This document shows positions 38,743-48,263 of a stretch of DNA of 64,000 nucleotides, piece after piece. The translations under genes were made by a program, and so were the position numbers. The notes beneath the pieces were generated by a model. The model was not told the DNA's origin. It was given only the letters and a program-made list of their open reading frames with translations, and did no database searches. The first letter of the stretch is position 1. Every line of letters starts with the position of its first letter. Origin of the DNA: Kitasatospora phosalacinea (GTDB taxonomy: Bacteria > Actinomycetota > Actinomycetes > Streptomycetales > Streptomycetaceae); the NCBI RefSeq assembly GCF_000716545.1, contig NZ_JNWZ01000023.1, positions 27,787 to 91,786 of the forward strand, given 5' to 3'.

Positions 38743-39972
38743 TCAGTCGACCAGGTCGCGGACCACCCCGTCCGCCAGCAGCCGCCCGCGCAGGGTCAGC
38801 GCCGCCCGGCCCGCCGCGTACGGCACGGGCTCCAGCAGGCCGTCGGCGAGGGCCCGGTCGGCGGCGGCGCGGCCGTCGGCGGTGAGCAGGTCGAGCGGGC
38901 AGCCCCCGGCCAGGCGCAGTTCCAGCAGGATGCGCTCGACCCGGCGGTCCTCGTCGGCCAGCACCTCGCGGCCGAGCGCGGGGGTGCGGCCCTCGGCGAG
39001 GGCCTGGGCGTACGCGGCGGGGTGCTTGGCGTTCCACCAGCGGACGCCGCCGACGTGGCTGTGCGCGCCGGGCCCGGCGCCCCACCAGTCGGCGCCGGTC
39101 CAGTACAGCTCGTTGTGGCGGCAGCGGGCCTCGGGGGTGGTGGCCCAGTTGGAGACCTCGTACCAGTGGTAGCCGGCGGCGGCCAGCGCCGTCTCGGCCA
39201 TCAGGTAGCGGTCGGCGTGCACGTCGTCGTCGATCATCGGCAGTTCGCCGCGCTTGACCCGGGCGGCGAGCCGGGTGCCGTCCTCGACGATCAGCGAGTA
39301 GGCGGAGACGTGGTCGGGGCCGGCGCCGATCGCGGCGTCCAGGGAAGTCCGCCAGTCCTGGTCGCTCTCGCCGGGGGTGCCGTAGATCAGGTCGAGGTTG
39401 ACGTGCTCGAAGCCGGCCGCGCGGGCCTCGGCGACGCAGGCTTCGGGGCGGCCGGGGGTGTGGTGGCGGTCGAGCAGGGCGAGCACGTGCGGGCGGGCGC
39501 TCTGCATGCCGAAGGAGATCCGGTTGTAGCCGCCCTCGCGCAGTTCGGCCAGGTACGCCGGGTCGACGGACTCCGGGTTGGCCTCGGTGGTGACCTCGGC
39601 GCCGGGGGCGAGCCCGAACTCCTCGCGCAGCGCGGCCAGCATCCGCACCAGGTCGCGGGCGGGCAGCAGGGTCGGGGTGCCGCCGCCCAGGAAGACCGTC
39701 TCGACCGGCAGGTCGGCCTCGCCCAGGACGCGGCGGGCCAGCCGGATCTCGGCGATCACGTTGTCCGCGTACGTCTCCTGCGAGGCGACGGCGCCCGAGG
39801 AGCGCAGCTCGGTGGCGGTGTAGGTGTTGAAGTCGCAGTAGCCGCAGCGGCTGGCGCAGTACGGCACGTGCAGGTAGAAGCCGAACGGCCGCGCGCCGAG
39901 TCCGTGCAGGGCGTGGGCGGGCAGCGAGCCGTCGGACGGCACGGGTTCGCCGTCGGGGAGTGCGGAGGGCAT
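38743..39972 (-). CDS. hemW: Heme chaperone HemW (radical SAM, HemN-like)
   Basis: 409 residues. The radical-SAM cluster motif is VPYCASRCGYCDFNTY (C-x3-C-x2-C) at about 36-50. ETVFLGGGTPTLLP, EVTTEANPESVDPAYLAELREGGYNRIS, FGMQS, LDLIYGTPGES and RHNELYW are family motifs. It lacks the extra cysteine that true oxygen-independent coproporphyrinogen oxidases carry next to the motif, so a heme-trafficking role is preferred. It is upstream of a Pro/Arg-rich stretch and downstream of a long terminator. Confidence 0.93.
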   Translation of the reverse strand: MPSALPDGEPVPSDGSLPAHALHGLGARPFGFYLHVPYCASRCGYCDFNTYTATELRSSGAVASQETYADNVIAEIRLARRVLGEADLPVETVFLGGGTPTLLPARDLVRMLAALREEFGLAPGAEVTTEANPESVDPAYLAELREGGYNRISFGMQSARPHVLALLDRHHTPGRPEACVAEARAAGFEHVNLDLIYGTPGESDQDWRTSLDAAIGAGPDHVSAYSLIVEDGTRLAARVKRGELPMIDDDVHADRYLMAETALAAAGYHWYEVSNWATTPEARCRHNELYWTGADWWGAGPGAHSHVGGVRWWNAKHPAAYAQALAEGRTPALGREVLADEDRRVERILLELRLAGGCPLDLLTADGRAAADRALADGLLEPVPYAAGRAALTLRGRLLADGVVRDLVD

Positions 39973-39981
39973 GCGCCCATT

Positions 39982-40033
39982 GTCCGGTAGCGGCCTGCGA
40001 AACCCGAAAAGGGTCCGCAGGCCGCTACCGGAC
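39982..40033 (-). terminator. 18-bp perfect hairpin between acyl-CoA synthetase and hemW
   Basis: Arms GTCCGGTAGCGGCCTGCG (39982-39999) and its exact inverse (40016-40033). The loop itself can form a small ACCC-GAAAA-GGGT stem. It starts 9 bases after the synthetase stop at 40043. Confidence 0.88.
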
Positions 40034-40042
40034 GGGCGGGGC

Positions 40043-41944
40043 TCAGGCCTCGTTGGCGCCCGCGTACATCGCGCTGACCTCGTCCGCGTACGTCCGCTCG
40101 ACCACCGGGCGCTTGATCTTCAGGCTCGGGGTCAGCTCGCCGTGCTCGATGTCCAGGTCGCGCGGGAGCAGCGTGAACTTCTTGATCGTCTGCCAGCGCT
40201 GCAGCCCGCCGTTGAGGCGCTGGACGAAGCCGTCGATCAGCGCGACGGTGGCCGGGTCGGCGACCACCTCGGCGTACGACCTGCCGGCCAGGCCGTGCTC
40301 GGCGGCCCACGGCATGATCGCCGTCTCGTCCAGGCCGATCAGCGCGGTGCAGTAGTTGCGGCCGTTGCCGATCACCAGGATGTTGCTGACGAACGGGCAG
40401 ATCGCCTTGAACTTGCCCTCCACCTCGCTGGGGGCGACGTACTTGCCGCCGGAGGTCTTGAACATGTCCTTCTTGCGGTCGGTGATCCGCAGGTAGCCGC
40501 CCTCGGTGAGCTCGCCGATGTCGCCGGTGTGGAACCAGCCGTCCGGCTCCAGCACCTCGGCGGTCTGCTCGGGCATCTCGTGGTAGCCGCGCATGACGCC
40601 CGGGCCGCGCAGCAGGATCTCGCCGTCCTCGCCGATCCGCACCTCGGTGCCGGGCAGCGGCAGGCCGACGGTGCCGACCCGGAAGTCCTCGGCCCGGTTG
40701 ACCGTGGAGCCGGCCGAGGTCTCGGTCAGGCCGTAGCCCTCCAGCACCGGGACGCCCGCGCCCTTGAAGAAGTAGCCGATCTCCGGGGCCAGCGCCGCGC
40801 TGCCCGACACCGCGCCGCGCAGCCGGCCGCCGAACGCGGCCCGGATCTTGGTGTACACCAGCTTGTCGGCCAGCGAGTGTCGCAGCCGCAGGCCCAGCGG
40901 GGCGCTCTCCCGCCCGGTGGCGACCTGCGCGGCCTGGACGGTCTGCGCGTACTCGCGGGCGACCTCCGCCGCCCACATGAAGATCTTGTACTTGGCGCCG
41001 CCCTCGGCCCGGGCCCTGCCCGCGATGCCGTTGTAGACCTTCTCGAAGATCCGCGGCGCGGAGGCCATCAGGGTCGGACGGATCGCCGGCAGGTTGTGGA
41101 TGATCCGGTCCACCCGGCCGTCCACCGCCATCACGTGGCCGGTGGCGATCTGGCCGGAGATCAGCGTCTTGCCGAACACGTGCGACAGCGGCAGCCACAT
41201 GAACTGCACGTCGTCCGCGCGCAGCAGCCCGCTCTCCTCCTGCGCCACGCCCTCGTACGCCCAGCAGTCGTGCACCAGGCGCACGCCCTTGGGGCGGCCG
41301 GTGGTGCCGGAGGTGTAGATCAGGGTGGCCAACTGCTCCTTGTCGAGCGAGTCGACGGCCTTCTCGACCGCGTCGGGGTGCTCGGCCAGGTAGGCGGCGC
41401 CGCGCTCCTCCAGCTCGGCCAGGGTGAGCACGGTCAGGCCCTCGGCCTCGGGGACGCCCCCCTCGGGGGCGTCGAACAGGACGACCCACTCCAGCGCGGG
41501 CAGCGCGTCCTTCTGCTCGACGGCCTTGCGCAGCTGGCCCTCGTTCTCGGCGAACAGCGCGCGGCTGCCGGAGTTCGCCAGGATGAACGCGGTCTCGTCG
41601 GCGTTGGTGCTCGGGTAGACGGTGGTGGTGGCCGCGCCGGCGCACATGTTGCCCAGGTCGGCGAGGATCCACTCGACCCGGGTCGCCGAGGCGATCGCGA
41701 CCCGGTCCTCGGCCCGGACGCCCAGCGCCATCAGGCCGGCCGCCACCGCGGAGATCCGCCGGAAGGCCTGCGCCCAGGTCAGCGAGCGCCACTGCTCGGC
41801 GCCCGGGGCGCTGTCCGCGGCCTGCTCGTCCACCGGAACCGGGTACCGGTAGGCCTCACCGTTGGGGGTGGCCCTTACCCTGCTGAGCAACAGGTGCGCC
41901 ACGGAGGGCGGGCGCCGCTCGATCACGGACTGCGCTGAACTCAA
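40043..41944 (-). CDS. Long-chain fatty acid-CoA ligase (AMP-binding)
   Basis: 633 residues. The AMP-binding P-loop is TLIYTSGTTGRPKGVRLVHD; WLPLSHVFGKTL, EGYGLTETSAGSTVN, GWFHTGDIGELTEGGYLRITDRKKDMFKTSGGKYVAP-like region (A8 motif) and the final Lys region TPSLKIKRPVVERTY follow. It activates fatty acids for degradation or lipid synthesis, FadD15/ACSL type. The preferred start is the TTG at 41944, six bases after GGAGG. It is divergent from the ABC exporter. Confidence 0.92.
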   Translation of the reverse strand: MSSAQSVIERRPPSVAHLLLSRVRATPNGEAYRYPVPVDEQAADSAPGAEQWRSLTWAQAFRRISAVAAGLMALGVRAEDRVAIASATRVEWILADLGNMCAGAATTTVYPSTNADETAFILANSGSRALFAENEGQLRKAVEQKDALPALEWVVLFDAPEGGVPEAEGLTVLTLAELEERGAAYLAEHPDAVEKAVDSLDKEQLATLIYTSGTTGRPKGVRLVHDCWAYEGVAQEESGLLRADDVQFMWLPLSHVFGKTLISGQIATGHVMAVDGRVDRIIHNLPAIRPTLMASAPRIFEKVYNGIAGRARAEGGAKYKIFMWAAEVAREYAQTVQAAQVATGRESAPLGLRLRHSLADKLVYTKIRAAFGGRLRGAVSGSAALAPEIGYFFKGAGVPVLEGYGLTETSAGSTVNRAEDFRVGTVGLPLPGTEVRIGEDGEILLRGPGVMRGYHEMPEQTAEVLEPDGWFHTGDIGELTEGGYLRITDRKKDMFKTSGGKYVAPSEVEGKFKAICPFVSNILVIGNGRNYCTALIGLDETAIMPWAAEHGLAGRSYAEVVADPATVALIDGFVQRLNGGLQRWQTIKKFTLLPRDLDIEHGELTPSLKIKRPVVERTYADEVSAMYAGANEA

Positions 41945-42192
41945 CGAGGACCTCCGGGGACGGGTGGACCGAGCACGGGCGGACGCCGGACAGGGGCGAC
42001 CGGACACCGACTTAACCGGCGAGTAACAAGAGGGCAGCAGCAGCCTAGGGGGTGGGAAGCCGATCCGTAAGGGGGCGACGCGAGGCGGCACGCCCCCAGG
42101 TCGGCAGTGCAGCACCCGCCCGGACGTGAAGCTTTCCCACAAGTACCCGAATTTGGGATGCGCTCATCCCCTTCGCAGACGAGAGTGTCACG

Positions 42193-43926
42193 GTGCTTTT
42201 CAGACTCCTACGGGCCCATCTGGGGCCCTACTCACGCGACATCACCCTGCTGGTGCTGCTCCAGCTGGTGTCCACCCTCGGCATGCTCTACCTGCCGACG
42301 CTCAACGCGGACATCATCGACAGCGGCGTGCTCAAGGGCGACACCGGCTACATCCTGCGAGTCGGCGGCGTGATGGTCGGCGTGTCGCTCGCCCAGGCCG
42401 TCTGCTCGATCGGCGCGGTCCACTACGGCGCGCGCACCGCCATGGCCATCGGCCGGGACATCCGCGCCGCGGTGTTCTCCCGGGTGCAGGACTTCTCCGC
42501 CCGCGAGCTCAACCAGTTCGGCGCGCCCTCGCTGATCACCCGGACCACCAACGACGTCCAGCAGGTCCAGATGCTGGCGCTGATGACCTTCACGCTGATG
42601 GTCACCGCGCCGATCATGTGCGTCGGCGGCGTCGTCATGGCGCTGAACCAGGACGTGCCGCTGTCCGGCCTGCTGCTGGCCGTGGTGCCCGTGCTGGGCC
42701 TCGTCGTCACCGTGCTGGTCTCGAAGATGCGCCCGCAGTTCCGCGGCATGCAGACCCGGATCGACGCGGTCAACCGGATCATGCGCGAGCAGATCACCGG
42801 CATCCGGGTCATCCGGGCCTTCGTCAAGGACGACCACGAGAAGGCCCGCTTCACCGGCGCCAACGGCGAACTCGCCGACTACTCGCTGCGGGTCGGCCGG
42901 CTGATGTCGCTGATGTTCCCGATCGTGATGGGCGTGGTGAACGTCTCCAGCGTCGCCGTGTTCTGGTTCGGCGCGCACCGCATCGACAGCGGCGGCATGC
43001 AGATCGGCGCGCTCACCGCGTTCCTCTCCTACCTGATGCAGATCCTGATGAGCGTCATGATGGCCACCTTCATGTTCATGATGGTGCCGCGCGCCGAGGT
43101 CTGCGCCGAACGCGTCCAGGAGGTGCTGGACACCGAGTCCAGCGTCGTCCCGCCGGCCAGCCCGGTCACCGAGCTGCGCGCCCGGGGCACCCTGGAGCTG
43201 CGCGGCGTCGACTTCCGCTACCCCGGCGCCGAGGCCCCCGTGCTGCGCGGCGTCGACCTGGCCGCCCGGCCCGGCGAGACCACCGCCGTCATCGGCTCCA
43301 CCGGCTCCGGCAAGACCACCCTGCTCGGGCTCGTCCCCCGGCTGTTCGACGCCACCGGCGGCGAGGTGCTGATCGACGGGGTGGACGTGCGCGAGCTCGA
43401 CCCGCGGAAGCTGTCCGAGATCATCGGCCTCGTCCCGCAGAAGCCGTACCTGTTCTCCGGCACCGTCGCCTCCAACCTGCGCTACGGCAAGCCCGAGGCC
43501 ACCGACGAGGAGCTCTGGCAGGCGCTGGAGACCGCCCAGGCCGCGGACTTCGTGCGCAAGCTCCCCGAGGGCCTGGACGCCCCGATCGCCCAGGGCGGCA
43601 CCAACGTCTCCGGCGGCCAGCGCCAGCGCCTGGCGATCGCCCGGGCACTGGTCCGCAAGCCGGAGATCTACCTGTTCGACGACTCCTTCTCGGCCCTCGA
43701 CTACGCCACCGACGCCCGGCTGCGCGCCGCGCTCGCCCGGGAGACCGGGGACGCCACCGTGGTGATCGTCGCCCAGCGGGTCTCCACCATCCGCGACGCC
43801 GACCGGATCGTCGTCCTCGACGAGGGCGCCGTCGTCGGCACCGGCACCCACCGGGAACTGATGGCCGGCAACCCGACGTACCGGGAGATCGTGCTCTCCC
43901 AGCTCACCGAGCAGGAGGCGGCGTGA
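42193..43926 (+). CDS. Heterodimeric ABC exporter, subunit 1 (degenerate Walker B)
   Basis: 577 residues: six membrane helices (about 1-320) fused to a nucleotide-binding domain. Walker A is GSTGSGKTTLL, the Q-loop SEIIGLVPQKPYLFSG, the signature NVSGGQRQRLAIARAL is canonical, but Walker B reads IYLFDDSFSALD, with Asp in place of the catalytic Glu. GTG start at 42193. The stop overlaps the next start (GTGA). Such asymmetry marks obligate heterodimers such as BmrCD or TM287/288. The substrate (drug, lipid or peptide) is unknown. Confidence 0.92.
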   Translation: MLFRLLRAHLGPYSRDITLLVLLQLVSTLGMLYLPTLNADIIDSGVLKGDTGYILRVGGVMVGVSLAQAVCSIGAVHYGARTAMAIGRDIRAAVFSRVQDFSARELNQFGAPSLITRTTNDVQQVQMLALMTFTLMVTAPIMCVGGVVMALNQDVPLSGLLLAVVPVLGLVVTVLVSKMRPQFRGMQTRIDAVNRIMREQITGIRVIRAFVKDDHEKARFTGANGELADYSLRVGRLMSLMFPIVMGVVNVSSVAVFWFGAHRIDSGGMQIGALTAFLSYLMQILMSVMMATFMFMMVPRAEVCAERVQEVLDTESSVVPPASPVTELRARGTLELRGVDFRYPGAEAPVLRGVDLAARPGETTAVIGSTGSGKTTLLGLVPRLFDATGGEVLIDGVDVRELDPRKLSEIIGLVPQKPYLFSGTVASNLRYGKPEATDEELWQALETAQAADFVRKLPEGLDAPIAQGGTNVSGGQRQRLAIARALVRKPEIYLFDDSFSALDYATDARLRAALARETGDATVVIVAQRVSTIRDADRIVVLDEGAVVGTGTHRELMAGNPTYREIVLSQLTEQEAA

Positions 43927-45968
43927 CCAGCCCCGGAACCCCCGACAAGCCCGAGCTGTCCAAGTCCGGCGGGGCCCCCGCCGCCGCGGCGCCCGAGACG
44001 CCCGCCGAGCGGCCGTCCGGCTCGCAGGAGGCGGCGGCCCGGCGCGGCGGCCCCGGACCGGGCCGGTTCATGGGCGCGCAGGGCACCGAGAAGTCCAAGG
44101 ACTTCGGCGGCTCCGCGAAGCGCCTGTTCACCCTGCTCGGGCCCGAGCGCAAGCTGCTGTTCACCGTGCTCGGCTTCGGCGTGCTCTCGGTCGGCTGCGC
44201 GGTGGTCGGCCCCCGGGTGCTCGGCAAGGCGACCGACCTGATCGTCGCCGGCGCCACCGGGCCGCGGTTCGCCGGCGCCCCCAGCAAGCAGGCCGTGCTG
44301 GACGGGCTGCGCGCCGCGGGCCAGGGCAACATCGCCGACCTGCTCGCCACCATCGACTTCACGCCCGGCCAGGGCATGGACTTCGGCGCCATCGGCGGCG
44401 TCCTGCTCTGGGTGCTCGGCATCTACCTGGCCGCGATCCTGTTCGGCGTGGTGCAGGGCCGGCTGGCCGCGCTGGCGATCAACCGGACGGTGTTCCGGCT
44501 GCGCGAGGAGGTCGAGGCGAAGCTGTCCCGGCTGCCGCTCAGCTACTTCGACCGCCAGTCGCGCGGCGAGGTGCTCAGCCGGGTCACCAACGACATCGAC
44601 AACATCAACCAGTCCATGCAGCAGACCATGGGCCAGGTGGTGAACTCGCTGCTCACCATCGTCGGCGTGCTGGTGATGATGTTCTGGATCTCCCCGCTGC
44701 TGGCCGTGATAGCACTGATCTCGGTGCCCGTCTCGGTGGTGGTCGCCACCAAGGTCGGCAAGCGCGCCCAGCCGCAGTTCATCAAGCAGTGGAGCTCCAC
44801 CGGCAAGCTGAACGCGCACATCGAGGAGATGTTCACCGGACACAACCTGGTGAAGGTCTTCGGCCGCCAGAAGGAGGCCGCGGAGCTCTTCGAGAAGGAG
44901 AACCAGGCGCTCTACGAGGCGTCCTTCAAGGCGCAGTTCATCTCGGGCGTCATCCAGCCGGCGATGATGCTGGTCGGCAACATCAACTACGTGCTGGTCG
45001 CGGTGGTCGGCGGCCTGCGGGTGGCCTCCGGCGCGCTGTCGATCGGCGACGTGCAGGCGTTCATCCAGTACTCCCGGCAGTTCAGCCAGCCGCTCAGCCA
45101 GGTCGCCTCGATGGCCAACCTGGTGCAGTCCGGCGTGGCCTCCGCCGAGCGGGTCTTCGAACTGCTGGACGCCGAGGAGCAGTCCCCCGAGCCCCTGCAC
45201 CCCGAGCGCCCCGCCGAGGTCCGCGGCCGGGTCTCCTTCGAGGACGTCTCCTTCCGCTACGACCCCGACAAGCCGCTGATCGAGGGCCTGTCCCTGAAGG
45301 TCGAACCCGGCCACACGGTGGCCATCGTCGGCCCCACCGGCGCCGGCAAGACCACCATGGTCAACCTGCTGATGCGGTTCTACGAGGTCAGCGGCGGCCG
45401 GATCACCCTGGACGGCGTGGACGTCGCCGCGATGTCCCGCGAGGACCTGCGCTCCGGCATCGGCATGGTCCTCCAGGACACCTGGCTGTTCGGCGGCACC
45501 ATCGCCGAGAACATCGCCTACGGCGCCCAGAACGCCACCCGCGAACAGGTGGTCGCGGCGGCGCGGGCCGCCCACGTCGACCGCTTCGTGCGGACCCTGC
45601 CCGAGGGCTACGACACCGTCCTGGACGACGAGGGCACCGGGGTCAGCGCCGGTGAGAAGCAGCTGATCACCATCGCCCGCGCCTTCCTCGCCCAGCCCTC
45701 GATCCTGGTCCTCGACGAGGCCACCAGCTCCGTCGACACCCGCACCGAGGTGCTGATCCAGCGCGCGATGGCCGAACTGCGCACCGGCCGCACCAGTTTC
45801 GTGATCGCCCACCGCCTCTCCACCATCCGGGACGCCGACGTCATCCTGGTGATGGAGAACGGCTCGATCGTCGAACAGGGCACCCACGACGAGCTGATCG
45901 CCGCCGACGGCGCCTACGCCCGGCTCTACCAGGCCCAGTTCGCCCAGGCCGTGGCCGAGGTCGACTGA
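43923..45968 (+). CDS. Heterodimeric ABC exporter, subunit 2 (degenerate signature)
   Basis: 681 residues. An N-terminal Pro/Ala-rich cytoplasmic extension of about 75 residues precedes six helices and the nucleotide-binding domain. Walker A is VGPTGAGKTTMV, Walker B LVLDEATSSVD has the catalytic Glu, and the signature is degraded to GVSAGEKQLI. This complements subunit 1: one composite ATP site would be fully active and the other inactive. The GTG start is coupled to subunit 1. A terminator follows. Confidence 0.92.
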   Translation: MTSPGTPDKPELSKSGGAPAAAAPETPAERPSGSQEAAARRGGPGPGRFMGAQGTEKSKDFGGSAKRLFTLLGPERKLLFTVLGFGVLSVGCAVVGPRVLGKATDLIVAGATGPRFAGAPSKQAVLDGLRAAGQGNIADLLATIDFTPGQGMDFGAIGGVLLWVLGIYLAAILFGVVQGRLAALAINRTVFRLREEVEAKLSRLPLSYFDRQSRGEVLSRVTNDIDNINQSMQQTMGQVVNSLLTIVGVLVMMFWISPLLAVIALISVPVSVVVATKVGKRAQPQFIKQWSSTGKLNAHIEEMFTGHNLVKVFGRQKEAAELFEKENQALYEASFKAQFISGVIQPAMMLVGNINYVLVAVVGGLRVASGALSIGDVQAFIQYSRQFSQPLSQVASMANLVQSGVASAERVFELLDAEEQSPEPLHPERPAEVRGRVSFEDVSFRYDPDKPLIEGLSLKVEPGHTVAIVGPTGAGKTTMVNLLMRFYEVSGGRITLDGVDVAAMSREDLRSGIGMVLQDTWLFGGTIAENIAYGAQNATREQVVAAARAAHVDRFVRTLPEGYDTVLDDEGTGVSAGEKQLITIARAFLAQPSILVLDEATSSVDTRTEVLIQRAMAELRTGRTSFVIAHRLSTIRDADVILVMENGSIVEQGTHDELIAADGAYARLYQAQFAQAVAEVD

Positions 45969-45985
45969 CCGCCGCCCCGCCCGCC

Positions 45986-46025
45986 GCGCCGGGGGAGGTC
46001 CGCACCAGCGGGCCTCCCCCGGCGC
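45986..46025 (+). terminator. Terminator after ABC exporter operon
   Basis: GCGCCGGGGGAGGTCC pairs with GGGCCTCCCCCGGCGC (one G-T/mismatch) around an 8-base loop, 17 bases after the stop. Confidence 0.8.
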
Positions 46026-46094
46026 GCACGCGCTCCTGACCGGGCGTCAGGCACCGCCCGGGACGGCCGCGGTGGGGCGCGCTACCGTGGTCGG

Positions 46095-47015
46095 GTGCCC
46101 GATCCGAACGCCACCACCCCCGCCGGCGCCACCGCTCCCGACGCCACCGCTCCCGACGTCTTCCAGGCCGAGCGCCGCTACCTGGGCGCGGTCGCCTACC
46201 GCCTGCTGGGATCGGTCGCCGACGCCGAGGACGTGCTGCAGGACGCCTGGCTGCGCTGGCAGTCCGCCGACCGGACGGGCGTGACCGACCCGCGCGCGTA
46301 CCTGACCACGGTGGTCACCCGGCTCTGCTACGACCAGCTGGGCTCGGCCCGGGCCCGCCGCGAGGCGTACGTCGGCGAGTGGCTGCCGGAGCCGGTGCTG
46401 TCGGACGCCGCCGGCTCCCCCGCCGAGGTGGCCGAACTGGGCGAGCAGGTGTCGGTGGCGATGCTGGCGGTGATGGAGCAGCTGACCCCGGCCGAGCGGG
46501 CGGCGTTCGTGCTGCACGACGTGTTCGCGGTCGGCTTCGACGAGATCGCCCCGGCGCTGGACCGCTCCCCCGAGGCCGCCCGGCAGCTCGCCTCGCGGGC
46601 CCGCCGCCGGGTCCGCGACGGCGGCCGGCGCGCGGCGGTCGACCCGGCCGAGCACCACCGGGTGGTGTCGGCGTTCACCGCCGCGGCGTCCGGCGGCGAC
46701 CTGGCCACGCTGGTGTCGATGCTCGACCCCGAAGTGGTCTGGCACGCCGACGGCGGCGGCGTCGTCAACGCGGTGCGCCGGCCGGTGCGCGGCGCGCTCC
46801 ACGTCGCCAGGCTGCTGCGCAAGCTCACCACCCGGGTGGTCGACGAGCAGCACCCGCTGGTGCCGGCGGTGGTCAACGGCGAGGCGGGGGCGGTCTGGTA
46901 CTCGGCGCCCGGCACGGTCGGCGGCGTACTGGCGTTCACCGTCGAGAACGGCCTGGTCACCGCCGCGTACGTGATGGTGAACCCGGAGAAGCTCGGCCAC
47001 CTCCAGGAGGTGTGA
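46095..47015 (+). CDS. ECF41-type RNA polymerase sigma factor (SigJ-like) with SnoaL-like C-terminus
   Basis: 306 residues. Sigma region 2 (RRYLGAVAYRLLGSVADAEDVLQDAWLRW) and region 4 (AFVLHDVFAVGFDEIAPALDRSPEAARQLASRARRRV) are joined by the ECF41 linker motif WLPEP (residues 96-100). The C-terminal SnoaL_2 domain carries the other group signatures: DGGG (HADGGGVVN) and NPEKL near the end. In this group the C-terminal domain replaces an anti-sigma factor and controls activity. The gene lies 81 bp upstream of a flavin oxidoreductase, the type of partner such sigma factors often control. Confidence 0.9.
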   Translation: MPDPNATTPAGATAPDATAPDVFQAERRYLGAVAYRLLGSVADAEDVLQDAWLRWQSADRTGVTDPRAYLTTVVTRLCYDQLGSARARREAYVGEWLPEPVLSDAAGSPAEVAELGEQVSVAMLAVMEQLTPAERAAFVLHDVFAVGFDEIAPALDRSPEAARQLASRARRRVRDGGRRAAVDPAEHHRVVSAFTAAASGGDLATLVSMLDPEVVWHADGGGVVNAVRRPVRGALHVARLLRKLTTRVVDEQHPLVPAVVNGEAGAVWYSAPGTVGGVLAFTVENGLVTAAYVMVNPEKLGHLQEV

Positions 47016-47096
47016 CCCGGATCACGGTCACACTCCGGCGGGCCGCTCCGTCCCCCTTCCGGAACCGCAACCGGCGGGATCACGGAGGAGGACGCA

Positions 47097-48167
47097 ATGA
47101 CCGGCAAGCACATCGTGGTGATCGGCGCGGGCTACGCGGGGCTGTCCGCCGCCGCCAGGATCGGCCGCGGCCCGGACCGGGTCACCCTGATCGCCCCCGA
47201 GCAGCGCTTCACCCACCGCGTCCGGCTGCACGAACTCGCCGCCGGGCGCCGGGTCGCCCGCCCCGAGATCGCCCGCGTGCTGCGCGGCCGCAAGGTCGTC
47301 CACCGGGCCACCCGGGCCGTCGAACTCGACCTGGCCGCCCGCGAGGTGCGCACCGAGGACGGCGAGCGGATCGGGTACGACACCCTGGTGTACGCGCTCG
47401 GCAGCCGCACCGCCTGGGGCGACGTGCCGGGCGCCGCCGAGCACGTGTACTCGGCGGAGCGCGCCGAGGAGCTGCGCCGGCGGCTCGCCGACGCCCCCGC
47501 GCCCGGGACGCTCGCGGTGGTCGGCGGCGGGGCGACCGGCATCGAACTGGCCACCGAACTGGCCGAGGCGTACCCGGCCTGGCGGGTCCGGCTGGTCGCG
47601 GCCGGGCGGGTCGGCGGCTGGCTGTCGGAGCGCGGCCGGGCGCACGTCCTGGCGGTGCTCGACCGGCTCGGGGCGCGGGTCGACGAGGACCGGCGGGTCA
47701 CCGCCGTCACCGCGCGCGGCCTGACCTGCGAGGACGGGGAGATCCCCGCGGACGTGGTGGTGTGGGCCGCCTCGATGGAGCCGCAGCCGCTGGCCGCCGA
47801 ATCCGGCCTGGCCGTCAACGCGCAGGGCCGCGCCCTGGTCGACGACCACCTGCGCTCGGTCTCCCACCCCGAGGTCTACGTGATCGGGGACGCCGCCGCC
47901 GTCGAGGTGCCCGGCATCGGCGAACTGCGGATGGCCTGCGCCACCGCGATGCCGCAGGGCCACTACCTGGCCAAGCTGCTCACCGGCCGCACCGACAAGC
48001 CGTTCTCGTACCGGTACGCCACCCAGTGCCTGAGCCTGGGGCGCGGCGAGGCGCTGGTGCAGCTGATCCACGGCGACGACTCGGTGCGGCCCCGGGTGCT
48101 GACCGGCGCGACCGGACGGCTGGTCAAGGCGGGCATCGTCAAGGGCCTGCCGCTGTCGCTGCGCTGA
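47097..48167 (+). CDS. NDH-2-like FAD/NAD(P)-dependent oxidoreductase
   Basis: 356 residues. The FAD-binding GxGxxG is VVIGAGYAGLSAAARI at 6-21; the NAD(P) site is LAVVGGGATGIELATELAE near 140-158; EVYVIGDAAAVEVPG is the second FAD motif. No membrane anchor is visible, so it is a soluble, type II NADH dehydrogenase-like quinone or disulfide reductase. A GGAGGA lies before the ATG at 47097. It is probably the target gene of the adjacent ECF41 sigma factor. Confidence 0.88.
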   Translation: MTGKHIVVIGAGYAGLSAAARIGRGPDRVTLIAPEQRFTHRVRLHELAAGRRVARPEIARVLRGRKVVHRATRAVELDLAAREVRTEDGERIGYDTLVYALGSRTAWGDVPGAAEHVYSAERAEELRRRLADAPAPGTLAVVGGGATGIELATELAEAYPAWRVRLVAAGRVGGWLSERGRAHVLAVLDRLGARVDEDRRVTAVTARGLTCEDGEIPADVVVWAASMEPQPLAAESGLAVNAQGRALVDDHLRSVSHPEVYVIGDAAAVEVPGIGELRMACATAMPQGHYLAKLLTGRTDKPFSYRYATQCLSLGRGEALVQLIHGDDSVRPRVLTGATGRLVKAGIVKGLPLSLR

Positions 48168-48190
48168 CGGCGCCCCCCTCGTACGGACGG

Positions 48191-48234
48191 CGCCGGGCCG
48201 GCACCCCCCGCGTGCGGGTGGTACCGGCCCGGCG
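48191..48234. terminator. Bidirectional terminator between oxidoreductase and lepA
   Basis: 15-nt arms CGCCGGGCCGGCACC (48191-48205) and GGTACCGGCCCGGCG (48220-48234) with one mismatch; convergent genes end on either side. Confidence 0.75.
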
Positions 48235-48263
48235 TGCACCGACCCTCCGGAGCTACTTCGGAG

